NCBI GenBank assembly: GCA_902768665.1 | Contig: CACXMA010000012.1 | Coordinates: 1-64,000 of the forward strand | Direction: 5' to 3' | DNA length: 64,000 nt | Source: an uncultured Bacteroidia bacterium | GTDB taxonomy: Bacteria; Bacteroidota; Bacteroidia; Bacteroidales; UBA932 | Shown: positions 36,413 through 44,958 of the stretch, piece by piece | Position numbering within the stretch: the stretch's first letter is position 1 | Layout of the letters: each line of letters opens with the position of its first letter | The notes under the pieces: model-generated | What the model saw: only the letters and a program-made list of their open reading frames with translations | Database searches by the model: none | What the model was told of the DNA's origin: nothing | Made by a program: the position numbers and the translations under genes

Positions 36413-36966
36413 ACGTCGCCGTCTACTCCGGCAGCTTCAATCCGCTGCACAAGGGGCACCTCGCCATCATCCGCTTCCTGACCGAGAAGGCGGGTTTCGA
36501 CATCGTCTATCTCGTCGTTACGCCGCAGAACCCCTTCAAGCTCAAGCACAGCCTCCCGGCCGGCCAGGACCGCTTCGACGCCGCCGTCGCGGCCATTTCC
36601 CGCTATCCGGACCTCAAGGTCAAGTTGCTCGACATCGAGCTGAAGATGACCCCGCCGCAGTATACCATCCGCACGCTGGATGCCCTGCGGGCACAGGAGC
36701 CGGAGAACGACTTCACGCTCGTTATCGGCGCCGACAACCTGGCGGGTTTCGCGGGCTGGCGTTTCCACGAGCGCATTCTTCTCGAGTACGGCGTCGTGGT
36801 CTTCCCCCGGAAGGGCTACCATCGCGGCCATGCCCGGGCGCGGCTCCTGCGGGAGAACCCCGCCTATCGGATCTGCCTGCTGAAGGCCCCGCTCGTGACC
36901 ATCTCCTCGACGGAGATCCGGCACGGCCTCGCCGAGGGGCGGGACATGTCCGGCTGGATGATCTAA
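36409..36966 (+). CDS. nadD: Nicotinate-nucleotide adenylyltransferase
   Basis: This 185-residue enzyme makes deamido-NAD from nicotinate mononucleotide and ATP. The N-terminal nucleotidyltransferase motif YSGSFNPLHKGHL and the C-terminal ISSTEIR are clear. It starts with GTG in a GTGA overlap with gmk, which suggests translational coupling. Confidence 0.94.
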   Translation: MNVAVYSGSFNPLHKGHLAIIRFLTEKAGFDIVYLVVTPQNPFKLKHSLPAGQDRFDAAVAAISRYPDLKVKLLDIELKMTPPQYTIRTLDALRAQEPENDFTLVIGADNLAGFAGWRFHERILLEYGVVVFPRKGYHRGHARARLLRENPAYRICLLKAPLVTISSTEIRHGLAEGRDMSGWMI

Positions 36967-36976
36967 TTCCATTCCC

Positions 36977-37447
36977 ATGCATATAGAAACCGAACGCAAA
37001 TTCCTGGTCCGGGACGACCGCTACAAGGCACAGGCCGTCTCGTTCCACCATATCCGCCAGGGCTATATCGCCCATGATGGCGGCAACACCGTCCGCGTCC
37101 GTCTCTGGGACGAAAAGGGCGTTCTGACCATCAAGGGACGCAGTCTCGACGGCATCAGCCGGCCCGAATGGGAAAAGGAGATCCCGCTCGGGGACGCCCT
37201 CGACCTCTTCCCCCTCTGCGCCGGCGGCGACATCGACAAGACCCGCTACATCGTCCCCTGCGGAGAAGGCCGGGCTTTCGAGGTGGACGAGTTCCACGGG
37301 GAGAATGAGGGGCTCGTGATGGCCGAGATCGAGCTGGGCGCTCCCGACGAGCCTTTTACCCGTCCGGAATGGCTTGGGGAAGAAGTGACGGGAGACAAAC
37401 GTTTTTACAATTCCTATCTGACGAAACACCCCTTCAAAACTTGGTAA
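36977..37447 (+). CDS. CYTH-domain protein (inorganic triphosphatase-like)
   Basis: This 156-residue protein has the CYTH signature IETERKFLV at the N-terminus (ExExK) and further basic and acidic residues along the tunnel (TVRVRLWD, LTIKGR, WEKEIP, EIELG). Members hydrolyse triphosphate or act as class IV adenylate cyclases; bacterial stand-alone forms are usually triphosphatases. It lies 10 nt after nadD. Confidence 0.88.
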   Translation: MHIETERKFLVRDDRYKAQAVSFHHIRQGYIAHDGGNTVRVRLWDEKGVLTIKGRSLDGISRPEWEKEIPLGDALDLFPLCAGGDIDKTRYIVPCGEGRAFEVDEFHGENEGLVMAEIELGAPDEPFTRPEWLGEEVTGDKRFYNSYLTKHPFKTW

Positions 37448-37471
37448 AATAATTTAATAATTGTATATTTG
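37440..37471 (+). promoter_or_regulatory. Promoter of fbaA
   Basis: CTTG (37440-37443), a 20-nt spacer and TATATTTG (37464-37471) give a -33/-7 pair with one mismatch in the -33 box. The -33 box overlaps the end of the CYTH gene. Confidence 0.65.
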
Positions 37472-37509
37472 TGTGCTTCAAAGCAAATTACTAATATCCC
37501 TATAATATT

Positions 37510-38508
37510 ATGGTATCTTACAAAGAACTTGGCCTTGTGAACACCCGCGAAATGTTCAAGAAGGCCGTTGCCGGCGGTTACGCCATCCCTGCGTTCAATT
37601 TCAACAACATGGAGCAGCTCCAGGCCATCATCCAGGCCGCTGCAGAGACCAAGTCTCCGGTCATCCTCCAGGTTTCCAAGGGCGCGCGTAACTATGCCAA
37701 CCAGACCCTTCTCCGCTACATGGCCGAAGGTGCCGTCGAGTATGCCAAGGAACTCGGCTGGGAGAACCCCCAGATTGTCCTCCATCTCGACCACGGCGAC
37801 AGCTTCGAGCTCTGCAAGAGCTGCGTCGACATGGGCTTCAGCTCCGTGATGATCGACGCTTCCTCCCTCCCGTACGAGGAGAACATCGCCCTGACCAAGA
37901 AGGTCGTCGACTACGCCCATCAGTTCGACGTGACCGTCGAGGCCGAGCTCGGTGTCCTCGCCGGTGTCGAGGATGAGGTTTCCGCAGCGGAATCCCACTA
38001 CACCAAGCCGGAAGAGGTGATCGACTTCGCTACCCGCACGGGCTGCGACTCCCTCGCCATCTCCATCGGTACTTCCCACGGTGCCTACAAGTTCACCCGT
38101 GAGCAGTGCACCCTCGATCCGAAGACCGGCCGTCTCGTGCCCCCGCCGCTCGCTTTCGACGTGCTCCACGAGATTGAGAAGAAGCTCCCCGGCTTCCCGA
38201 TCGTCCTCCACGGCTCCAGCTCCGTCCCGCAGGAGTATGTCGACATGATCAACGAGCTCGGCGGAAAGCTTCCGGATGCCGTCGGTATCCCCGAGGAGCA
38301 GCTCCGCGAGGCCTCCAAGAGCGCCGTCTGCAAGATCAACATCGACTCCGACAGCCGTCTTGCCATGACCGCCGCGATCCGCAAGGTCTTCCACGACAAG
38401 CCCGGTGAGTTCGATCCCCGCAAGTACCTCGGCCCTGCCCGTGACGAGATGAAGAAGCTCTACATGCACAAGATCATCAATGTGCTCGGTTCCGACGGCA
38501 AAGCCTAG
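37510..38508 (+). CDS. fbaA: Class II fructose-bisphosphate aldolase
   Basis: This 332-residue zinc enzyme splits fructose 1,6-bisphosphate in glycolysis. Metal and catalytic motifs are visible: LHLDHGDSFE (Asp and His), EAELGVLAG (Glu), IGTSHGAYKF and VLHGSSSVP (His ligands and phosphate loop). The length is typical of this Bacteroidota form. Codon bias suggests high expression. Confidence 0.94.
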   Translation: MVSYKELGLVNTREMFKKAVAGGYAIPAFNFNNMEQLQAIIQAAAETKSPVILQVSKGARNYANQTLLRYMAEGAVEYAKELGWENPQIVLHLDHGDSFELCKSCVDMGFSSVMIDASSLPYEENIALTKKVVDYAHQFDVTVEAELGVLAGVEDEVSAAESHYTKPEEVIDFATRTGCDSLAISIGTSHGAYKFTREQCTLDPKTGRLVPPPLAFDVLHEIEKKLPGFPIVLHGSSSVPQEYVDMINELGGKLPDAVGIPEEQLREASKSAVCKINIDSDSRLAMTAAIRKVFHDKPGEFDPRKYLGPARDEMKKLYMHKIINVLGSDGKA

Positions 38509-38525
38509 TGGAATCACCAAAAAAG

Positions 38526-38557
38526 CGGCTTCGGGTTTCTCCCGGAGCCGTTTTTTT
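38526..38557 (+). terminator. Terminator of fbaA
   Basis: CGGCT (38526-38530) pairs with AGCCG (38546-38550), with an inner CGGG/CCCG stem, followed by seven T. The -7 box of the next gene begins 3 nt later. Confidence 0.85.
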
Positions 38558-38560
38558 GTT

Positions 38561-38568
38561 TATCTTTG
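38561..38568 (+). promoter_or_regulatory. -7 element of the BtuG-like gene
   Basis: TATCTTTG is a perfect -7 box, 18 nt before the ATG at 38587. TTTC at 38536-38539 is the best -33 candidate and lies inside the terminator loop. The short leader leaves no room for a cobalamin riboswitch. Confidence 0.6.
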
Positions 38569-38586
38569 CGAAAACTTATACGTTTT

Positions 38587-39789
38587 ATGAAAAAATATAC
38601 ACTGCTTTTCGTCAGCGGGCTGGTGGCCCTCGCCATCGCGGCCTGCAGTAAGGATGACGGACCGTCCAAGTCCGGCACCGACAACGCCTCCACGGATGAG
38701 AACCTTGCGGGCGAGACCGTTACAGTAGGTGACTACAAGAAAATCTTCGTACTCAACGAAGGCCAGATGGGAGCGAATAACGCCACACTGGATTTTCTGC
38801 GCTTCTCCGACGGGAAGTATGTCTGGAACGCCTACAACCAGATGAATCCCGAGCTTCCGCTCGGTCTCGGCGACGTCGGCAACGACATCGCGGTAACGGG
38901 TGGCGAGGTCTGGATGGTCATCAACAATTCGGGCCTCATCGAGGTCGCGGACGCCCGCAACGAGCGCCATATCGCCACGATCGAGATCCCGACCCCCCGC
39001 AGCATCGTCTTTGAGGGCAAGTACGCCTACGTCACTTCCTGGAACGGCGCGGTCCTCGCCTACGGGGACGGCTACAGCGTCGACGCCGCCAACTCCAAGA
39101 ATCCCAAAGGCGTCGTCTACAAGATTGACATCAAGTCCCACAAGGTCCTCGGCAATGTCGAGGTCGGCTACCAGCCCGAAGGCCTCGCCGTCTATAACGG
39201 CAACCTCTACGTCGCCAACTCGGGCGGCATCTCCAGCCAGCTCGCCCCGGCCTATGCCTACGACTATACCGTCAGCATCGTCAGCCTGAGCAGCTTCAAG
39301 CTGACGGAAACCGTGGAGGTCGCCCCGAACCTCAAGTCCGTCTTCTCCGACGGAAAGGGCACCATCTACGTCACCACCCTCGGCAACTACAGCAACGTCC
39401 ACTCCGGCCTGTATGCCTTCTCCGCCGCGGCTCCTAAGAGCGTCTCCCGTGTGCAGGGAACCGGCGCAATCGCATACAACGGCTCCGTCGCCGCGGTCAA
39501 TGGCACCAAGGTCTATGTCCTCGGCAACGACACCGAGTTCGACTGGAACGCCAAGACGCACGACTGGTATATCTGGTCGGTCGAGGAAGGTACGGTGACG
39601 GATGAGAAGCTGGATCTCAGCGGCATCAATCCCTATGCCGCCTTCTCCGTCGGCAGCCAGCTGATCGTCAGCGACGCCAAGGACTATGTCGGCCCCGGTT
39701 CGGTGACGATGTTCGACCTTACCAGGAATGCCAAGCTCTGGACGGTGACTGCCGGCGTCTGCCCGGGCCACTTCGCCATCTGGAACTGA
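38587..39789 (+). CDS. btuG: BtuG-like beta-propeller surface lipoprotein
   Basis: This 400-residue lipoprotein (lipobox AIAAC, Cys20) has YncE-like beta-propeller repeats (about residues 50-395), such as IFVLNEGQMG, VYKIDIKSHKVLG and LYVANSGG. It lies 7 nt before a TonB-dependent receptor. This pairing matches BtuG-BtuB of Bacteroides, where BtuG is a very high affinity vitamin B12-binding propeller that sits on the receptor. The cobalamin assignment is inference from family and context; other substrates remain possible. Confidence 0.72.
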   Translation: MKKYTLLFVSGLVALAIAACSKDDGPSKSGTDNASTDENLAGETVTVGDYKKIFVLNEGQMGANNATLDFLRFSDGKYVWNAYNQMNPELPLGLGDVGNDIAVTGGEVWMVINNSGLIEVADARNERHIATIEIPTPRSIVFEGKYAYVTSWNGAVLAYGDGYSVDAANSKNPKGVVYKIDIKSHKVLGNVEVGYQPEGLAVYNGNLYVANSGGISSQLAPAYAYDYTVSIVSLSSFKLTETVEVAPNLKSVFSDGKGTIYVTTLGNYSNVHSGLYAFSAAAPKSVSRVQGTGAIAYNGSVAAVNGTKVYVLGNDTEFDWNAKTHDWYIWSVEEGTVTDEKLDLSGINPYAAFSVGSQLIVSDAKDYVGPGSVTMFDLTRNAKLWTVTAGVCPGHFAIWN

Positions 39790-39796
39790 CACGCCC

Positions 39797-41785
39797 GTGT
39801 CCCTTCTGCTTTCCGTCTTTTCCGCCGGTCTTCTGATCGGCCCGGGACCGGTATGCGATACCCTTTCCATTCCCGCCGCCAGTATTGTCGTGCGTAAGGA
39901 GGCGCCGCCGAGTGCGCGGGTTTCGGGTGCCGCATTGGCTTTCTGTGCCTCCGCGGCCGATGCTGTCCGGACCTTCACCGGGCTTCAGCTCAAGGATTAC
40001 GGCGGCGTGGGCGGTCTGAAGACCGTCAATGTCCGGAGCCTCGGCAGCCAGCATGTCGGCGTCTACCTGGACGGCATCGCCATCGACCAGGCGCAGAACA
40101 TGCAGGTCGACCTCGGGCGCCTTTCGACCTGGAGCCTTCGGGAAATCAGCCTCTACAACGGCCAGAAGAACGATCCGCTGCAGACGGCCAAGGAATACGG
40201 GTCGGCCTCCGCCCTGCATTTTACGACGGCGGCACCCGGGGAAAACCGCCTGCGGGCGCGTGTATCCGGCGGTTCTTTCGGCAGTTTCTCGGGCGGCCTG
40301 CTGCTGGAGCGGTGTCTCGGAGACCAGTGGTCCCTCCGGACCTCCGCGGAGTATACCCGTACGGACGGTAACTATCGCTACCGGCTCAGCGGCTACAGGA
40401 CCGGCGAAGAAGGGGAGTGGAAGCGCTTCGATTCGACGCTGGTAAGGGAAAACGGCGACCTTCACAGCCTCAAGGCCGATGCCGAACTCTTTTATAGCGC
40501 CGCTTTCCGGGAGGGGCGCATCGGGGTGCGCTACTATGGCTCCGAACGGGGCTTCCCGGGGCCGGTCGTGCGCCGGGCCGATCCCTTCCCCCTGAGCGCC
40601 GACCGCCAGAAAGACCACGCGCTCTCCCTCCAGGGCCAATGGAATTTCGCCACCTTCGGACGTATCTACGAACTGACGCTCCGCGGGAAGCTCTCCGATG
40701 ACTATACCCGCTATGAGACGCACCCGGAGCGCAATCCGATGGCGCTTCCCTACGATAACTACTATCGCCAGCTGGCGGGCTACCTGTCCGTCTCCCAGCG
40801 CCTCAGGCTCGGAGAATTCGACCTGTCCCTGGCGACGGATGTCCAGTACAACCGGCTGGATTCGGACGCCGGGCAGTTCGTCCGTCCCACCCGTCTGACC
40901 ACCTATACCGCCGCGGCGCTCACCTGGAGCCCGGACTCTTTTCGCGCCAGCGCCAGCCTGCTCCATACCTTCGCGGCGGACCGTTTCGACCGCGAGGCCG
41001 GCGGTTTTACCCGCGAGAATACGTCCCGCAGCGTCTTTTCACCCTTTGTCCGCCTGGAGTATCTCTTCCGGAAGCATTTCTCCCTCAGCGCCTTCGCCAA
41101 GCGCTCCTACCGGATGCCGACTTTCAACGACCTCTATTATACTTTTATGGGAAATGCCAGCCTGCGGCCCGAGGATGCCCGCCAGGTCAGCGCCGCCGTT
41201 TCCTATCATTCCGGCGACCGGGCCCGTCCGGACCGTCCCTGGCAGGTCCAGGCGCGTGCGGAGGCCTACCACAACCGCGTGCTGGACAAGATCGTCGCCC
41301 TGCCGACGGCGAGCCAGTTCCGCTGGACCATGCTCAATTTCGGCAAAGTCGACATCGACGGTGCGGAACTGGAGGGTGAGATCGTCATTCCACGGCCTGT
41401 CCGTGGAATCTCTTGGGGAGTGACCGCCCGTTATACCTACCAGCGGGCCATAAACCGGCTCGAACCGTACGCCGGGAACCAGATTCCGTATATTCCGCTG
41501 CACAGCGGAACAGTGTCGGCTGTCGTGACCTGGAAAGGATGGCGGGCCGACTGGACCAGTAGCTTTACGGGCCTTCGCTACAGCACGGCGGTCAGTACGC
41601 CCGACTACGAGGTTGCGCCCTTCTCGCTGAGCGACTTCCGGCTCGAAAAGAGGCTGTCCGTCCGCGGCGGGGAGTATACGTTCCGTCTGAGCCTCAACAA
41701 CGTCTTCGGCTCCCGCTATGAGGTCGTTCAGCACTATCCGATGCCGGGCCGGCACCTGATAACCGGGGTGGAATTGTCGTTTTAA
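39797..41785 (+). CDS. btuB: BtuB-like TonB-dependent receptor
   Basis: This 662-residue outer-membrane receptor has a signal-like N-terminus (start GTG), a plug domain (DAVRTFTGLQLKDYGG, then VNVRSLGSQHVGVYLDGIAI) and a 22-strand-type barrel ending in Phe (GVELSF). No carboxypeptidase-like N-terminal domain is present. Its length and propeller partner fit vitamin B12 receptors. A 23-nt palindromic element sits in frame at 41387-41409. Confidence 0.8.
   Translation: MSLLLSVFSAGLLIGPGPVCDTLSIPAASIVVRKEAPPSARVSGAALAFCASAADAVRTFTGLQLKDYGGVGGLKTVNVRSLGSQHVGVYLDGIAIDQAQNMQVDLGRLSTWSLREISLYNGQKNDPLQTAKEYGSASALHFTTAAPGENRLRARVSGGSFGSFSGGLLLERCLGDQWSLRTSAEYTRTDGNYRYRLSGYRTGEEGEWKRFDSTLVRENGDLHSLKADAELFYSAAFREGRIGVRYYGSERGFPGPVVRRADPFPLSADRQKDHALSLQGQWNFATFGRIYELTLRGKLSDDYTRYETHPERNPMALPYDNYYRQLAGYLSVSQRLRLGEFDLSLATDVQYNRLDSDAGQFVRPTRLTTYTAAALTWSPDSFRASASLLHTFAADRFDREAGGFTRENTSRSVFSPFVRLEYLFRKHFSLSAFAKRSYRMPTFNDLYYTFMGNASLRPEDARQVSAAVSYHSGDRARPDRPWQVQARAEAYHNRVLDKIVALPTASQFRWTMLNFGKVDIDGAELEGEIVIPRPVRGISWGVTARYTYQRAINRLEPYAGNQIPYIPLHSGTVSAVVTWKGWRADWTSSFTGLRYSTAVSTPDYEVAPFSLSDFRLEKRLSVRGGEYTFRLSLNNVFGSRYEVVQHYPMPGRHLITGVELSF
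41387..41409. repeat. Intragenic palindromic element, copy 1
   Basis: ATTCCACGG (41387-41395), loop CCTGT and CCGTGGAAT (41401-41409) form a perfect 9-bp hairpin inside btuB. Flanking bases CGTC and CT are shared with copy 2 at 42384-42406. Here the element is read as IPRPVRGI. Confidence 0.75.
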
Positions 41786-41797
41786 CCATTATTGGGT

Positions 41798-41829
41798 ATT
41801 GAAGAGGCGGGGGATTCTCCGTACCTTTG
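41798..41829 (+). promoter_or_regulatory. Promoter of the P-type ATPase
   Basis: ATTG (41798-41801), a 20-nt spacer and TACCTTTG (41822-41829) form a -33/-7 pair with one mismatch. No metal-responsive operator is recognised. Confidence 0.65.
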
Positions 41830-41850
41830 CGGCGTTAAACAGATTGAACC

Positions 41851-43878
41851 ATGGAAGAACATCATAACGGACATTGCCATTGCCACGATCACGAGCACGA
41901 GCATTGCCATTGCCACGAACATGAGCACGAGCATTGCCACTGCCACGAGAAGGAGCATCACCACCATCACCACGAAGAGGGCGGAACCAAAGAGACCCTT
42001 GTCCGGATCGGCGTCGCCGTCGGGCTGCTGATTGCGGCGGCGGTCGTAGAGCATACGCAGAATCTGCCACTGTGGGCCCTCCTGCTGGTCTACCTGATCC
42101 CTTACCTTGTCGTCGGCTGGGATACGCTGAAGGAAGCGGCGGAAGGCCTGGCCCGCGGCGAAGCGCTTGACGAGCACTTCTTGATGAGCATCGCCACCCT
42201 CGGCGCGCTCGGCATCGGCTTTTTCCCGGGTGTGGAGCCGCAGTTCGCGGAAGGCGTTTTCGTCATGCTCTTTTACCAGATCGGCGAGCTTTTCGAGGGG
42301 ATTGCCGAGGGCCGTTCCCGCAAATCCATCGCCCACCTGATCAATATCCGACCCGACAGTGCCTGGGTCGAACGGCCCTCGTCATTCCACGGCTCGTCCG
42401 TGGAATCTTCCGAGATCGTCAAGGTCCATCCCGACGAGGTCGCCATCGGCGAGGTTATCGTCATCCGCCCCGGCGACCGGGTCCCCATGGACGGGGTTGT
42501 TGTCGAAGGCGAAAGCAGCCTCGATACCGTGGCGCTGACGGGCGAGAGCGTGCCCCGCGGCGTCAAGGCCGGCGATGAGATCTTCTCCGGCTGCCTCAAC
42601 CTCAGCGGGCTTCTTCGGGTCAAGGTGACCAAGGCCTTCGGCGAGTCGACGGCCTCCCGCATCCTCGAGCTGGTGGAGGAAGCCGCCGACAAGAAAGCCG
42701 GCAGCGAGCGCTTCATCACCCGTTTCGCCAAGGTATATACCCCGATTGTCGTCGGCGCCGCCGTCATCCTGGCCCTGCTGCCGCCGCTTCTGCTCGGCTG
42801 GAGCACCTTCCCGACCTGGCTCTATCGCGCCCTGATGTTCCTGGTGGTCAGTTGCCCCTGCGCGCTTGTCATCAGCATTCCGCTGTCCTTCTTCGGCGGC
42901 ATCGGCGGGGCTTCCCGCCGCGGCATCCTCGTCAAGGGCGCCAATGTCCTGGAGTCCCTTGCCCGCACCCGCACGGTTGTTTTCGACAAGACCGGTACGC
43001 TGACCCACGGCGTCTTCGAGGTCACGGCCGTCCATCCCGAGAAGATCGCCGAGCGCGAGCTGCTGCACCTGACGGCCCATGTGGAACGTTTCTCGACGCA
43101 CCCCATAGCGGCATCGCTCCGGGCGGCCTATCCCGAGGAATCGGACCACTGCTCCGTCGCCGACATTACGGAAATCGCCGGCCAGGGCATTCAGGCGACC
43201 GTCAACGGCATGCGCGTGAGCGTCGGCAACGAAAAGCTGATGGAAGCCGTTAGCGCCGCCTGGCATCCCTGCCACAAGGTCGGAACCCTCATCCATGTGG
43301 CCATTGACGGCGAATACGCTGGCCATATCGTCATCTCCGACCGCATCAAGGAGGACGCCGCTGAGGCCGTCGCCGCGCTTCGTAAGGCCGGCGTGTCGCA
43401 GACCGTCATGCTGACGGGCGACAGCGAGGAAATCGGCCGGGCCGTGGCGGAAGAAATCGGCCTGGATGCTTTCCAGGCGGGCCTGCTGCCGCAGGATAAG
43501 GTAGAGCGCGTCGAGCGCCTGCTGGCCGCGAAACCCGCCGGCAGCGCACTTGTCTTTGTCGGGGACGGCATCAATGACGCGCCCGTGCTGACCCGCGCGG
43601 ATATCGGTGTGGCGATGGGCGCTCTCGGCTCCGATGCCGCCATCGAAGCGGCGGATCTCGTGCTGATGGACGACAAGCCGTCGAAGCTTGCCACGGCCGT
43701 CCGCATCGCCCGCCGCACGCTCCGGATCGCCCAGGAGAACATCTGGCTGGCCATCGGCATCAAACTGGCCGTGCTGGTGCTCGCCGCCTTCGGCATTGCC
43801 ACGATGTGGCTCGCCGTCTTCGCGGACGTCGGCGTCACGGTCCTCGCCGTGCTCAACGCCATGCGCGCGCTGCGGTAA
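41851..43878 (+). CDS. Zinc/cadmium-type P-type ATPase
   Basis: This 675-residue heavy-metal pump has an N-terminal tail of about 43 residues that is almost only His, Cys and Glu, in place of a folded HMA domain. The core is standard: CPC in SCPCALV, phosphorylation motif DKTGTLTHG (Asp near 378) and hinge GDGINDAP. The His-rich tail and CPC motif suggest Zn, Cd or Co export, as in ZntA. The actuator region carries an extra SSFHGSSVES stretch (about residues 177-186), made by the palindromic element at 42384-42406. Confidence 0.9.
   Translation: MEEHHNGHCHCHDHEHEHCHCHEHEHEHCHCHEKEHHHHHHEEGGTKETLVRIGVAVGLLIAAAVVEHTQNLPLWALLLVYLIPYLVVGWDTLKEAAEGLARGEALDEHFLMSIATLGALGIGFFPGVEPQFAEGVFVMLFYQIGELFEGIAEGRSRKSIAHLINIRPDSAWVERPSSFHGSSVESSEIVKVHPDEVAIGEVIVIRPGDRVPMDGVVVEGESSLDTVALTGESVPRGVKAGDEIFSGCLNLSGLLRVKVTKAFGESTASRILELVEEAADKKAGSERFITRFAKVYTPIVVGAAVILALLPPLLLGWSTFPTWLYRALMFLVVSCPCALVISIPLSFFGGIGGASRRGILVKGANVLESLARTRTVVFDKTGTLTHGVFEVTAVHPEKIAERELLHLTAHVERFSTHPIAASLRAAYPEESDHCSVADITEIAGQGIQATVNGMRVSVGNEKLMEAVSAAWHPCHKVGTLIHVAIDGEYAGHIVISDRIKEDAAEAVAALRKAGVSQTVMLTGDSEEIGRAVAEEIGLDAFQAGLLPQDKVERVERLLAAKPAGSALVFVGDGINDAPVLTRADIGVAMGALGSDAAIEAADLVLMDDKPSKLATAVRIARRTLRIAQENIWLAIGIKLAVLVLAAFGIATMWLAVFADVGVTVLAVLNAMRALR
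42384..42406. repeat. Intragenic palindromic element, copy 2
   Basis: ATTCCACGG (42384-42392), loop CTCGT and CCGTGGAAT (42398-42406) form the same perfect hairpin as copy 1. Here it is read in a different frame, as SFHGSSVES, and appears as an insertion between the conserved RPD and VHPDEV segments of the pump. Confidence 0.75.
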
Positions 43879-43913
43879 TAGTCTGGGGGAAGGCGGATTG
43901 CTCCGGACAGATT

Positions 43914-43939
43914 GGGCACGGATACGGCGTTTTCCGTGC
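43914..43939. repeat. Island-flanking hairpin repeat, left copy
   Basis: This 26-nt sequence starts GGGCACGGATACGG and contains a GCACGGA/TCCGTGC stem (43916-43922 and 43933-43939). It matches the right-end copy at 56311-56335 with about two differences, in direct orientation. It lies between the ATPase and the kinase gene and may also act as a terminator. Confidence 0.65.
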
Positions 43940-43947
43940 AAGAAATA

Positions 43948-44958
43948 TCACCATCTCGACGCTATTTCCGCCAACTGATTAAAGATATCTATGTTTGACT
44001 GAAAAGGACCGGGCTGGTAGGTATGGGACCGCCACTGTCTGGATAGTTTTTCCACCACACTCTCCGCCTGTCCTTTCACGATATCCTGAAGCGGGACGAT
44101 CCTGTCCAGGGACGGCTGCCTCAAGGCATCCTTGACAGCTTGTCCAAGATACCGGATATCCCTGTCAGACTCTATCAGGCGGAAGATTTCGCTGGTACCG
44201 CCGGACTGGATGTCCTTCTCCGTAAACAGCATGGTTTCCGTATCTGCCAGGCTGCACTTGTTCCACAGTCCCGGATGCTTCGCCAGGGTCCGGATGGAAG
44301 TGTAGATGACCAGTTCGGAGAAGAAATCGCTGTAAGCACTCCGGTAACGTTGGTGAATGCGTGCAGGATGCTGGTATCCTTGCAATCCCTTTATATCGTC
44401 CGGAATCCCGTCCATCCCCAGGACATAAAGGCTGTCATAATCGACGAGAACAAGGGAACCATCGGGGCGGACCAGAATATTACCATGCTGAAGGTCGCCG
44501 TGCGAAATGCCCTGTTCGTGCAGTTCCCGTGTCATTTCCATGAATGAAAGGGCAAGCCTTTCCAGTGCCGCAGGGCGTGAGAGGTTGTCAGCGATGTACT
44601 TCTTCATCGGCCTGGCATCCACCCAGTCCATCAGAATGACCGGCTGAGGCCCTTTCGTCGTGAGAATGGCGTTCTCGCAGTACTTGTAATCCACAAAATA
44701 CGGAAGGTCAAAACCCCTGATCCGGTCGGCGATGGTTTTCAGATACTGCTGGACTGTATCCACCGGCGTGTGCCAGCAGCGGACCGCGTATTTGCGCTTT
44801 GCCGTCTCATAAGGGTACACCACACAGAACCCGCCGGCGTATCTGAGCAGCCTGCCGTTCTTCTGCACGGGATGTCCTCCCCGCAGTTCGGGTGCTTTAA
44901 CCATCTGCGGCACCACGATGGCGGCGGAATAATCTTCAATGCTGGCTACCATACCCAT
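43948..44958 (-). CDS. Protein kinase-like protein of a TerY-P-type triad
   Basis: This 336-residue protein has a eukaryotic-type kinase core. The catalytic loop is SHGDLQHGNILV (Asp155, Asn160) and the metal-binding motif is DYD (173-175) in place of DFG. The usual ATP-anchoring Lys of beta-strand 3 is replaced by Arg60 in YAVRCW, so catalysis may be atypical. No membrane segment is seen. It overlaps the PP2C gene by 13 nt. The vWA-PP2C-kinase order matches the TerY-P phosphorylation triads described next to tellurite-stress genes. Target proteins are unknown. Confidence 0.8.
   Translation of the reverse strand: MGMVASIEDYSAAIVVPQMVKAPELRGGHPVQKNGRLLRYAGGFCVVYPYETAKRKYAVRCWHTPVDTVQQYLKTIADRIRGFDLPYFVDYKYCENAILTTKGPQPVILMDWVDARPMKKYIADNLSRPAALERLALSFMEMTRELHEQGISHGDLQHGNILVRPDGSLVLVDYDSLYVLGMDGIPDDIKGLQGYQHPARIHQRYRSAYSDFFSELVIYTSIRTLAKHPGLWNKCSLADTETMLFTEKDIQSGGTSEIFRLIESDRDIRYLGQAVKDALRQPSLDRIVPLQDIVKGQAESVVEKLSRQWRSHTYQPGPFQSNIDIFNQLAEIASRW

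Noticed and set aside
38509..38586. Cobalamin riboswitch before the BtuG-like gene
   Set aside because: The space is filled by a terminator and promoter. The leader is about 10-18 nt, far too short.
41865..41980. Tandem DNA repeats at the start of the ATPase gene, considered as a CRISPR-like array
   Set aside because: The repeats simply encode alternating His, Cys and Glu codons of the metal-binding tail. There are no spacers.
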